Positions 33,050 through 41,257 of a stretch of 64,000 nt of DNA are shown piece by piece. Position 1 is the first letter of the stretch. Every line of letters begins with the position of its first letter. The stretch covers positions 124,001 through 188,000 of the forward strand of contig CAWJFW010000007.1 in the NCBI GenBank assembly GCA_963842305.1, read 5' to 3'. The notes beneath the pieces are model-generated. The model saw only the letters and a list, made by a program, of their open reading frames with translations. It did no database searches and was not told the origin of the DNA. This stretch comes from JAIBJN01 sp963842305 (GTDB lineage: Bacteria; Actinomycetota; Thermoleophilia; Gaiellales; Gaiellaceae). A program made the translations under genes and the position numbers.

Positions 33050-34486
33050 TCAGTCGCCCAGGTCGAACGTGATCTGCTTCGTCTCCGTCAGCGCGTCCAG
33101 GATCCACCCGGCGAGCTCACGGCCCGCTCCCGACTTCTTGGCGCCGCCGAACGGAGCCAGCTGGTCCCAGTAGTTCGTCGTCTCGTTGATGTGGACCGTG
33201 CCGTGGCGGAGCTCCTCGGCAGCCTGCCACGCGTCGTGGAGGGAACGGGTGAAGACTGAGGCGGTCAGGCCGTAGTCGGTCTCGTTGGCGATCTCGAGCG
33301 CCTCGTCGAGCGACGCGAAGGTCATGATCGGCGCCACGGGCCCGAACGTCTCCTCCTTGGCGATCCGCATCTCGCTCGTCACGCCGTCGACGATGGTGGC
33401 CTCGTGGAACTGGCCCTCGTGACCGCCGCCGAGAACGATCCGCGCCCCCTTGTCGACCGCGTCGTCGAGGTGCTCGCGCGTCCGCGCGAGGACCTCGGGC
33501 GTGCAGAGCGGGCCCATGTCCGTCTCCTCCTCGAGCGGGTCGCCCACGCGGAGCGCCCTCGTCCGCTCGGAGAGGGCATCGAGGAACGCGTCCTTCACGG
33601 ACTCGTGGACGAGGATGCGCTCGGCGGCCGTGCAGCACTGACCGGCGAGGTAGAAGCACCCCACGATCGCGGCATCGGCGGCCTTCTCCAGGTTGGCGTC
33701 CGCGAGGACGATCTGCGGCCCGTTACCGCCGAGCTCGAGCACGCGGCTCTTGAGCGCCGCGTCGCGGGCGACCTGCTCGCCCGTGTGCGAGGAGCCGGTG
33801 AAGACGACCGCCCCGACGTCCGGATGGCGCACCAGCGTCGAACCGACGTCGCCGCGGCCGTGGACGACATTCAACGTCCCGGGCGGGAAGCCGGCGTCGT
33901 GGATCACCTCGGCGAACATGTTCGCGCAGAGCGGGGCGTGCTCCGACGGCTTCCAGACGGCCGTGCAACCGATCGCGAGCCCGTAGACGATCGGGATCCC
34001 GGCGATATCGACGGGGAAGTTCCACGGGCTGACGGCCGCGACTACGCCGATCGGCTCCTGGACGACGACGATCCGCTTGTCGTTCGTCCGCTCCTGCGTC
34101 GAGGGGAGGACCTTCCCGGCGTAGCGGAGGACGTCCTCCGACGCGCGGCGGAAGTGGTCGGCCGTGTACTCGACCATCTCCTCGCGCGACTCCCGGATCG
34201 TCTTCCCGACCTCGCGCGTGATCATCTCCGCGATCTCGTCGGAGCGTTCCATGCAGATCGAGAACGCCGCCCGGCAGAACTCGACGCGCTCGAGCAGCGA
34301 GACCTTGCGCCAGGTTCGGAACGCCTCCGTGGCCGCGGCGACCGCGGCTTCGACCTGTTCGGGAGAGGAGGCGCCGACCGCCCCCAGGCGCTCGCCCGTC
34401 GCGGGGCTCGTGACCTCGATCTCGTCCCCCTCGCCGGGGATCCACTCGCCCCCGATGTAGGCGTCCTGTCGGATCGCAACGGCCAT
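33050..34486 (-). CDS. NAD(P)-dependent aldehyde dehydrogenase
   Basis: A 478-residue aldehyde dehydrogenase. The start MAVAIRQDAY at 34486 is chosen because AAGGAGA precedes it. Motifs: SPWNFPVDIAGIP for cofactor binding, LELGGNGP (general-base Glu) and GQCCTAAERI with the catalytic Cys. It converges with the GMC oxidoreductase (6 bp between stops) and probably oxidises the aldehyde formed by that operon. The substrate class is open. Confidence 0.87.
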   Translation of the reverse strand: MAVAIRQDAYIGGEWIPGEGDEIEVTSPATGERLGAVGASSPEQVEAAVAAATEAFRTWRKVSLLERVEFCRAAFSICMERSDEIAEMITREVGKTIRESREEMVEYTADHFRRASEDVLRYAGKVLPSTQERTNDKRIVVVQEPIGVVAAVSPWNFPVDIAGIPIVYGLAIGCTAVWKPSEHAPLCANMFAEVIHDAGFPPGTLNVVHGRGDVGSTLVRHPDVGAVVFTGSSHTGEQVARDAALKSRVLELGGNGPQIVLADANLEKAADAAIVGCFYLAGQCCTAAERILVHESVKDAFLDALSERTRALRVGDPLEEETDMGPLCTPEVLARTREHLDDAVDKGARIVLGGGHEGQFHEATIVDGVTSEMRIAKEETFGPVAPIMTFASLDEALEIANETDYGLTASVFTRSLHDAWQAAEELRHGTVHINETTNYWDQLAPFGGAKKSGAGRELAGWILDALTETKQITFDLGD

Positions 34487-34687
34487 CACACTCTCCTTCG
34501 GTCTAGGTCGACCACAGTCTCGCATGCTCCCTTTGACCATTGAAGTCGAAACCGCCGAGTGTTAACGTCGCCCATCCCATGACGGCGAACTGCCGACTGC
34601 GGCGATTAACGCATTTGACGGGGCAGTCCGACGCGCTCACTAGAGTCGCGGGCCGGCTGGGGCGTCTCTCGATCCAGAGGAGGGTGC

Positions 34688-36304
34688 ATGGCTGAAGTTG
34701 CAGTAGACGAACGACGTCTCCTCAAGACGATTCGCTGGTGGGACGGCTTCGTCATCGGGCTCGCCAATCCGGGCTTTCTGCTGATCGGCCTCTGGGGCTC
34801 GATCATCGCGCTCGGCGGCCAGGTGGCGATCATCCTTTGGATCATTTCGGCGTGCATCGGCGCGCTCCAGGCCTACATCTACTGCGAGCCCGCCGCCATG
34901 TTCCCCGACAAGCCGGGAGGCCTGTCGGTCTACGCGCGAGAGGGCTGGCGCAAGCACTTCTCCTTCGCGGGCCCGATCGCGGTGTTCGGCTACTGGTTCG
35001 CGTGGTCGAGCGTGCTCGCGATCTACGGGAGCCTGATCGGGTACCTGCTGATCGCCGAGTTCGCAGGCGATGGATACTTCGCGACGACGACCTGGAGCCC
35101 GCCGATCATCCAGCCGCTCGGGTGGGCGCAGCTGATCGGAGTCATGTGCATCGTGCTCTGCTGGGTCTTCAACATCCGCGGCATGCGACCCGCCGTCGGG
35201 CTCAGCTACGTCGTCGGGGCCCTGATGATCATCCCGATCCTCGTGATCGCCATCGGCGGCTTCGTCACCGGCGACTTCGCGAATCACGAGATCAACTCGA
35301 ACTTCGTCGCCGCGAACGTCGAGTTCTACGGCGATTCCGCGACGTTCTTCAACCAGTTCGTGATGATCATGGTCTGGCTGTACATCCTGGGCTGGTCGAC
35401 CTACGGGCCCGAGGCCGGGGCGACGTTCGCGCCCGAGTACAAGGACACGGCCAACGACACCCGCAAGGCCCTGGCCTCGGTGGGTGCGCTCAACGTCGTC
35501 CTCTCGATCATGCTCCCGATCGTCGTCCTCGGGACGATCGGCTACGGTGGCCTCTTCAACGACCTGACGGGCGTCGTCTGGCTGACCGATGTCGTCAACT
35601 CGATCGCGGGCGACACGTTCGGGAAGTTCCTCGTCGTCAGTATCTGCGCGGGCCTGCTGCTCTCGATGAACACGGCGACGATGGACGGATCTCGGGCGCT
35701 CTACGCGCTCTCCGAGGAGAAGATGACGATCAAGCAGCTCGGCGTCCTGAACAGGCGCAACGTGCCAGGCCGAGCGATGACGGTCGACATGCTCCTGAAC
35801 ATCTTCCTGCTCCTCTACTTCCAGAACATCTACTTCATCCTCGCAGCGGGCAATCTCGGGTACATGCTTTCGCACGTGATCGCATTGTCCGGGGTGCTGC
35901 TGTTGCGCAGGGACCGCCCGAACTGGCCACGCCCGATCAAGCTCGGGAAAGCGTGGATGTGGATGGCGGGCTTGTTCTGCGCCCTGAACTCGTTCTTCAT
36001 CATCTTCGGGCTGTACGGGCTGAAGTACACCGGGTACGGCTTCGACTATCTGAGCGACGAGTACGCCGCGTTCCTCGCAGGAACGGGGCCGGTGCCCAGC
36101 CCGACGGCGAGGGTCCCGGAGATCGTGGCGGTCGGCCTCGGAGTGCTGCTGGCCGGCGTCCTCGGCTACATCATCGCCCAGAAGCAGTGGGGCAAGTCGG
36201 TCCACTGGACCGACCCGAGCGACGAGCAGCCGACGCAGGAGGCGCTCGACGGCGCCGCCGCCGCCGGCCGCCCCACGACCGCAGCCCCGGCTACCGCTCG
36301 CTAA
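34688..36304 (+). CDS. APC-superfamily amino acid/amine permease
   Basis: A 538-residue membrane protein with about twelve hydrophobic helices and the APC-type N-terminal helix (FVIGLANPGFLLIGLWGSII). The start follows AGAGGAGGG. Divergent from the aldehyde dehydrogenase gene. A TTGACG at 34615-34620 and TAGAGT at 34641-34646 may form its promoter, although the 20-bp spacing is long. Substrate likely an amino acid, amine or related cation; not determined. Confidence 0.82.
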   Translation: MAEVAVDERRLLKTIRWWDGFVIGLANPGFLLIGLWGSIIALGGQVAIILWIISACIGALQAYIYCEPAAMFPDKPGGLSVYAREGWRKHFSFAGPIAVFGYWFAWSSVLAIYGSLIGYLLIAEFAGDGYFATTTWSPPIIQPLGWAQLIGVMCIVLCWVFNIRGMRPAVGLSYVVGALMIIPILVIAIGGFVTGDFANHEINSNFVAANVEFYGDSATFFNQFVMIMVWLYILGWSTYGPEAGATFAPEYKDTANDTRKALASVGALNVVLSIMLPIVVLGTIGYGGLFNDLTGVVWLTDVVNSIAGDTFGKFLVVSICAGLLLSMNTATMDGSRALYALSEEKMTIKQLGVLNRRNVPGRAMTVDMLLNIFLLLYFQNIYFILAAGNLGYMLSHVIALSGVLLLRRDRPNWPRPIKLGKAWMWMAGLFCALNSFFIIFGLYGLKYTGYGFDYLSDEYAAFLAGTGPVPSPTARVPEIVAVGLGVLLAGVLGYIIAQKQWGKSVHWTDPSDEQPTQEALDGAAAAGRPTTAAPATAR

Positions 36305-36325
36305 GAAGTCTCACCAGGCTCGACA

Positions 36326-36352
36326 CGAGGGGCGGGGGCAACCCGCCCCTCG
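36326..36352 (+). terminator. Hairpin terminator after the APC permease
   Basis: CGAGGGGCGGG (36326-36336) pairs perfectly with 36342-36352 around a GGCAA loop; TCGTTTCG follows. It sits 20 bp after the permease stop and before the next gene's TAGAAT (36365-36370) box. Confidence 0.7.
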
Positions 36353-36385
36353 TCGTTTCGGGTCTAGAATCGGGAGGAGAGTCGC

Positions 36386-36742
36386 GTGGCCATTCCGATC
36401 ACCGTTCGATGTGAGTGCGGCGAGACCCACTCGGCAAAGCTCGGGGACGTCGTCGAGTGCACGTGCGGGCGCCGCTACGACACCTCGGAGATCCCCGAGA
36501 ACACCTACCCTCAGATCCGGGAGCACCAGGCGAAAGCGAGGCTCTACGTGCGGGTCGGCGCCGTCTTCATCATCGCCGTCGGCCTGATCGCCTTCTTCCT
36601 CTGGGGCATCTACGCGGCGGCAGTCACGGTGCCCATCGCCGGCATGCTCTGGTTCTGGTACATCCGCCGCTGGTTCATGCGCAGGTTCGTGCCCTCGCCC
36701 GGGGAGCTCCCCACACTCGAGCTGGAGGCGTCGAAGGAGTGA
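36386..36742 (+). CDS. Small membrane protein with N-terminal zinc ribbon
   Basis: A 118-residue protein from GTG 36386 (GGGAGGAG upstream). CECGE and CTCGR near residues 9 and 27 form a probable zinc ribbon, and two hydrophobic helices (about 58-95) follow. It overlaps the UspA-like gene by four bases (36739-36742). No function recognised. Confidence 0.65.
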   Translation: MAIPITVRCECGETHSAKLGDVVECTCGRRYDTSEIPENTYPQIREHQAKARLYVRVGAVFIIAVGLIAFFLWGIYAAAVTVPIAGMLWFWYIRRWFMRRFVPSPGELPTLELEASKE

Positions 36743-37209
36743 CACAGGGGACGCTCGACCGGGTGGCACCGCCACCTCCGGTCACGGTCGGGCGGCGCGT
36801 GCGGCCGGTGATGCTGTTGACGCTGAACGTCGAGCTCGAGGAGCCGGCGATCGTGTTCGCGCTCGAGACGGCGGCCCAGACCGGCGCCGAGCTCTACATC
36901 TGCGACGCCATTCCGCTCGAGTACCGAAACTACGTCGGGCACGTGGCACGGCAGTACGCCGAGCAGATGAACCGCAAGCATCTCGACGCCGTCGCGAACA
37001 GGGCGCGCAAGCTCGGCGTCACGACGACGCAGCTCGCCTTCCACAATCCGCGGCCTGTGAAGACGGCGCTCGAGGTCGCCCGCACCGAGCAGGTCGGCCT
37101 GCTCGTCTTCGGGGCCGACCGGAAGGAGCTCGGAAAGCGCTCCTTCCGCAAGGCCGTCAAGCGGATCCGCGACAACCCACCCTGTCTGGTCTGGGTCGGC
37201 GAGGACTGA
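36739..37209 (+). CDS. Universal stress protein (UspA) family protein
   Basis: A 156-residue protein from GTG 36739, overlapping the previous stop. The alpha/beta sandwich pattern is visible (VMLLTLNVELEEPAIVFAL, LEVARTEQVGLLVFGADRK, NPPCLVWVG). The usual G-2x-G-9x-G(S/T) ATP loop is not well conserved, so it may not bind ATP. Likely a small regulatory partner of the adjacent membrane protein or transporter. Confidence 0.6.
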   Translation: MTQGTLDRVAPPPPVTVGRRVRPVMLLTLNVELEEPAIVFALETAAQTGAELYICDAIPLEYRNYVGHVARQYAEQMNRKHLDAVANRARKLGVTTTQLAFHNPRPVKTALEVARTEQVGLLVFGADRKELGKRSFRKAVKRIRDNPPCLVWVGED

Positions 37210-37302
37210 GGGCCCGCTCGTGACGGGTGCGGCTTGCCGCCTGCCGCGAGCGCTGTGAGAATGCCGGTTCCCAGGTTCTGCCCCTGAAGGAGGTATCGCG
37301 AG

Positions 37303-39423
37303 ATGGCGCGCGACCCCAAGCACGACATCCTCTTCGAGCCCATCCAGATCGGCCCGAAGAGGATGAAGAACCGCTTCTACCAGATCCCGCACTGCAACGG
37401 CTTCGGCTCGGAGAAGCCCCTGAGCCAGGCGCACTTCCGCGCCATGAAGGCCGAGGGCGGCTATGCGGCCGTCTGCACCGAGTACTGCTCGATCCATCCC
37501 GAGAGCGACGACACGCACCGAGTGTCCGCGCGCCTCTGGGACGACGACGACATCAAGAATCTCTCGCTCATGTGTGACATGCTCCACGAGCACGGGGCGC
37601 TTGCGGCGGCCGAGCTCTGGTACGGCGGCCCGCACGCGCCGTGCATGGAAACACGCTGCGTCCCGCGTGCCCCGTCGCAGATCCCGAGCGACTTCGAGCA
37701 CCTGACGTACCCGAAGGAGATGGACAAGGACGACATCCGCACGGTCCAGGGCTTCTACGTCGACGCCGCGAAGCGGGCGCGCGAGGCAGGCTTCGACATC
37801 GTCTACGTCTACGGCTCGCACTCCTATCTGCCGCAGCAGTTCCTGACGCCGTACTACAACCGGCGCACGGACGAGTACGGCGGCTCGTTCGAGAACCGTG
37901 CGCGTTTCTGGCGCGAGACGATCGAGCAGGTGCGGGAGGCCGTCGGCGACGACTGCGCCATCGCCGTTCGCATGTCCACCGACATGTTCATGGGCGAGGC
38001 GGGTACACAGCTCGAACGGGACTGCCTCCCCTTCGTCGAGCTCTGCGACGAGATCGTCGACGTCTGGGACATCAACGTCTCCGGCATCGCCGAGTGGGGC
38101 GAGGACGCGACCCCGTCGCGCTTCTACGAGTCGGGCCGCCTGCTGCCGTGGCAGAAGGCGGTCAAGGACGTCGCCAAGAAGCCCGTTCTCGGCGTCGGCC
38201 GCTTCACGAACCCCGACCTCATGGTGGAGGCGATCGAGTCCGGCTCGCTCGACATCATCGCCACCTGCCGCCCGTCCATCTCCGACCCCTGGCTCCCGCG
38301 CAAGATCGACGAGGGGCGCCTGGACGACATCCGTGAGTGCATCGGCTGCAACATCTGCATCTCGCGGTGGGAAATCGGCGGCCCCCCGCTCATCTGCACC
38401 CAGAACGCCACCGCGGGCGAGGAGTACCGCCGCGGCTGGCACCCGGAGAAGTTCGAGGAAGCCAAGAACGCGGACAACGACGTCCTCGTCGTGGGAGCCG
38501 GGCCGGCAGGGATGGAGTGCGCGATGGTGCTCGGTAAGCGCGGCATGCGCCGCGTCCACCTGGTCGAGGCCGGCGACGATATGGGCGGCGGGATGCGCTG
38601 GATCCCGCAGCTGCCCGGCCTGGGCGAGTGGGCCCGCGTCGTCAACTACCGCAAGATCCAGATCGACAAGCTCAAGAACGTCGAGTTCATCCCCAACACG
38701 ACGCTCGACGCGGCGGGCGTCCGGGACTACGGCGCCGAGATCGTTGTCATCGCGACCGGCGCGTACTGGGCAACGGACGGCCTCAACGGCTGCACGCACG
38801 ACACGATTCCAGGCGCTGACGCGAGCCTTCCATGGCAGCTAACGCCCGAGCAGATCATGTTCGAGGGCAAGGAGGTGCCGGGCGAGACCGTCACCATCCT
38901 CGACAACGACGGCTACTACATGGGCGTCTCCCTCGCGGAGAAGCTTGCCCGGGACGGCAAGAAAGTCAGGCTGATGACGCATCTCGGCCACATCGCGCCG
39001 TACATGCACTTCACCCTCGAGGCACCGAACCAGCACCGAATCCTGCACAAGCTCGGTGTCGAGATCGTCACGTACCACATGCCGACAAAGTTCGAGGAGG
39101 GCCGCGTGCTCGCGAGCCACGTCTACGACGACGAAGGCCACGAGCACGAGTTCGCAGCCGACGCGGTCGTGCTCGTGACTCAGCGCCGCTCGAACGAGGC
39201 GCTCTACCGCGAGCTGAAGGACTCGGTGGGTATCGACGCCCTCGAGGGCGAAGGCATCACCGGCTTCTACCGGATCGGGGACTGCGAGGCGCCGCGGCTC
39301 ACGGCCGACGCCGTCTTCTCGGGCCACCGGCTGGCGCGCGAGATCGACACGGACAACCCGGAGGTGCCGCTCCCGTTCAAGCGCGAGCGGCGTGTGGTCG
39401 AGCGCGAAGCCGTCCTCGCGTAG
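37303..39423 (+). CDS. tmd: Trimethylamine dehydrogenase (TMADH family)
   Basis: A 706-residue flavoprotein; ATG follows AAGGAGGT. It starts ARDPKHDILFEPIQIGPK after Met, essentially as I remember the Methylophilus enzyme, and appears collinear with it at a constant offset of one up to the Fe-S cluster. Cys31 matches the 6-S-cysteinyl-FMN cysteine. Tyr61, Trp265 and Trp356 match the aromatic bowl that binds the trimethylammonium cation. Tyr170, His173 and Asp268 match the catalytic triad. Cys346, 349, 352 and 365 hold the 4Fe-4S cluster. Ser75 and Tyr61 are the trimethylamine- rather than dimethylamine-type residues. It would oxidise trimethylamine to dimethylamine and formaldehyde and pass electrons to the ETF encoded next door. 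Confidence 0.9.
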   Translation: MARDPKHDILFEPIQIGPKRMKNRFYQIPHCNGFGSEKPLSQAHFRAMKAEGGYAAVCTEYCSIHPESDDTHRVSARLWDDDDIKNLSLMCDMLHEHGALAAAELWYGGPHAPCMETRCVPRAPSQIPSDFEHLTYPKEMDKDDIRTVQGFYVDAAKRAREAGFDIVYVYGSHSYLPQQFLTPYYNRRTDEYGGSFENRARFWRETIEQVREAVGDDCAIAVRMSTDMFMGEAGTQLERDCLPFVELCDEIVDVWDINVSGIAEWGEDATPSRFYESGRLLPWQKAVKDVAKKPVLGVGRFTNPDLMVEAIESGSLDIIATCRPSISDPWLPRKIDEGRLDDIRECIGCNICISRWEIGGPPLICTQNATAGEEYRRGWHPEKFEEAKNADNDVLVVGAGPAGMECAMVLGKRGMRRVHLVEAGDDMGGGMRWIPQLPGLGEWARVVNYRKIQIDKLKNVEFIPNTTLDAAGVRDYGAEIVVIATGAYWATDGLNGCTHDTIPGADASLPWQLTPEQIMFEGKEVPGETVTILDNDGYYMGVSLAEKLARDGKKVRLMTHLGHIAPYMHFTLEAPNQHRILHKLGVEIVTYHMPTKFEEGRVLASHVYDDEGHEHEFAADAVVLVTQRRSNEALYRELKDSVGIDALEGEGITGFYRIGDCEAPRLTADAVFSGHRLAREIDTDNPEVPLPFKRERRVVEREAVLA

Positions 39424-39426
39424 CTC

Positions 39427-40188
39427 ATGAAGGTCATCGTCTGCGTCAAGCAGGTCGGGTCGCTGGGAGACGAGGTCGAGTTCACGGACGACGAGCGCGA
39501 CGTCGACCCCGACTACCTTGACTACGCGCTCAACGAGTGGGACTCGTATGCGACCGAGGAGGCGCTGCGCGTCCGCGACGCGGCGGGCGAGGGCGAGGTG
39601 GTGGCCGTCACGGTGGGCAACGAGGACGCCGAGGACGCCATGCGCCGATCGCTCGCCATGGGCGCCGACCGGGGCATCCGCGTCTGGTCGGACGAGCTGA
39701 GCGGGGCCGATCCGATCACGGTCGCGCGAGCCCTCGCCGAGGTCGTGCGCGCCGAGAGCCCAGACCTCGTTTTCTGCGGCGTCCAATCGAGCGACGCCGT
39801 GCAGGCCGCGACCGGCACCGCTCTCGCGGAGCTGCTCGACCTGCCGCGGGTCGCGGTCGTCACGAAGCTCGAGCTGGGCAACGGGACCGCGACCGCCCAC
39901 CGTGAGCTCGAAGGCGGGCTCTTGGACGTCGTCGAGGTGGACACGCCGGCCGTGTTGACGATCCAGACGGGGATCAACGAGCCCCGATACGCGACGCTCC
40001 GGGCGATCAAGCAGGCCGAGGAGAAGGAGATCGAGGTGCGCGAGCCCGGCGACCTGGGGATGCCCGCCGCCCATGTGCGGCGGATGTTCGTGCCGCCGAA
40101 GGGCGAGGGGGCCGAGATCATCTCCGGCGACCCGGCCGCGATCGCGGGCCGGATCAAGGAGATCGTGGACGAACGGATGAAGGCATGA
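39427..40188 (+). CDS. etfB: Electron transfer flavoprotein beta subunit
   Basis: A 253-residue EtfB starting MKVIVCVKQVGSLGDEVEF, with the family segments VFCGVQSSDAVQAATG and the C-terminal AMP/FAD-adjacent region. It begins 3 bp after the trimethylamine dehydrogenase stop and is clearly in the same transcript. ETF accepts electrons from that enzyme. It is separated from etfA by a 130-bp palindrome-rich insert, which is unusual for this pair. Confidence 0.92.
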   Translation: MKVIVCVKQVGSLGDEVEFTDDERDVDPDYLDYALNEWDSYATEEALRVRDAAGEGEVVAVTVGNEDAEDAMRRSLAMGADRGIRVWSDELSGADPITVARALAEVVRAESPDLVFCGVQSSDAVQAATGTALAELLDLPRVAVVTKLELGNGTATAHRELEGGLLDVVEVDTPAVLTIQTGINEPRYATLRAIKQAEEKEIEVREPGDLGMPAAHVRRMFVPPKGEGAEIISGDPAAIAGRIKEIVDERMKA

Positions 40189-40318
40189 ACGTCGCGCGCG
40201 TAACGCTCGCTCCCGTGGGGGAAACCTGGTTTCCCCCACGAGCCCCCTTCCTTGATGCAGTGAAGGAACCTCCCGGTTCCCTCACACACCCTCCCCGCCT
40301 TCATAGGCTGGTCAGCCT
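40189..40318 (+). repeat. 130-bp palindromic insert between etfB and etfA
   Basis: Three strong inverted repeats follow each other. CGTGGGGGAAACC (40214-40226) pairs with 40228-40240 perfectly around one base. GTGAAGGAACC (40260-40270) pairs with 40275-40285 with one mismatch. A 14-bp perfect repeat pairs 40297-40310 with 40313-40326, taking in the etfA start codon (40319-40321). The first two arms resemble each other. ATGAAGGC occurs at the end of etfB (40177-40184) and again at the etfA start (40319-40326), as if an element had been inserted between formerly touching genes. Confidence 0.7.
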
Positions 40319-41257
40319 ATGAAGGCCCTCGTCGTCGCCGAGCACGTCCGCGGGCAGGTGCGGCCGATCAGCCTCGAGCTGATCACCGCGGCCAAGAGCC
40401 TTGGCGGGCCGGTCGAGGTCGCGGTGATCGGCGCCGATCCCTCCTCGTTCACCGACGCGCTCAACGTCGAGAGCGTGGACGAAATCCTCGGCGTGAGGGT
40501 CGACCGCGACGAGTTCGAGGGCGACGTCTACCAGCAGGTCGTCGAGCAGCTCGTGGCCGAGCGCGGCCCGCAGGTGATCCTGCTCGGCTTCACGGTCAAC
40601 TCGATGGGCTACGGGCCGGCGCTCGCCGCCAGGCTCGGGACGGGCTTCGCCTCCGACGTCTTCGCACTGCGCGACGAGGGCGGCGTGCTCGTCGCCGAGC
40701 GGTCTTTCTACGGCGCGAAGGTGAACGGCGAGGTCGACTTCCCAGGGCACGAGCGCGTCGTCGTTCTCGCCCGCGCGACGGCGTGGCCACCGGCCGAAGG
40801 CGCGGGCTCCGCCGCGGTGACCGAGGTGAGCGTGGAGGCGGCCGCGCCGCGGGCACGCCACACGAGCTGGGTCGAGGTGCAGGCCGGCGACGTCGACATC
40901 ACGACCTCCGACTTCCTGCTCTCCGTCGGCCGCGGCATCGGCGACAAGGACAATCTCGAGCAGTTCTCGGAGCTTGCAGAGACGATGGGAGCGACGCTCT
41001 CGTCCTCCCGTCCGCTCGTCGACGCGGGCTGGGTGCCAAGCGCGCGCCAGGTCGGCCAGTCCGGGAAGACGGTGAAGCCAAAGGTGTACCTCGCTCTCGG
41101 GATCTCCGGGGCGGTGCAGCATCTCGCGGGCATGAAGACGAGCGGCACGATCATCGCCGTCAACACCGATCCCGAGGCAGCGATCTTCAACGTCGCGCAC
41201 TACGGCGCTGTGGCTGACCTCTTCGAGGTCGCAGAGGAGCTCGAGAAGCTGTATTGA
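40319..41257 (+). CDS. etfA: Electron transfer flavoprotein alpha subunit
   Basis: A 312-residue EtfA with the FAD-binding C-terminal motif VDAGWVPSARQVGQSGKTV and LALGISGAVQHLAGM. It carries FAD and passes electrons to a quinone-linked acceptor. ATG 40319 is the only possible start (an in-frame stop is 15 bases upstream). It has no Shine-Dalgarno sequence and lies inside the right arm of a 14-bp palindrome, so translation may be reduced or regulated. Coupled by TGATG to the following Fe-S oxidoreductase. Confidence 0.92.
   Translation: MKALVVAEHVRGQVRPISLELITAAKSLGGPVEVAVIGADPSSFTDALNVESVDEILGVRVDRDEFEGDVYQQVVEQLVAERGPQVILLGFTVNSMGYGPALAARLGTGFASDVFALRDEGGVLVAERSFYGAKVNGEVDFPGHERVVVLARATAWPPAEGAGSAAVTEVSVEAAAPRARHTSWVEVQAGDVDITTSDFLLSVGRGIGDKDNLEQFSELAETMGATLSSSRPLVDAGWVPSARQVGQSGKTVKPKVYLALGISGAVQHLAGMKTSGTIIAVNTDPEAAIFNVAHYGAVADLFEVAEELEKLY

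Noticed and set aside
37303..39423. Histamine or dimethylamine dehydrogenase instead of trimethylamine dehydrogenase
   Set aside because: Histamine dehydrogenase replaces the second bowl tryptophan, and dimethylamine dehydrogenase is reported with Gln and Thr at the Tyr60/Ser74 positions; here the trimethylamine-type residues are present.
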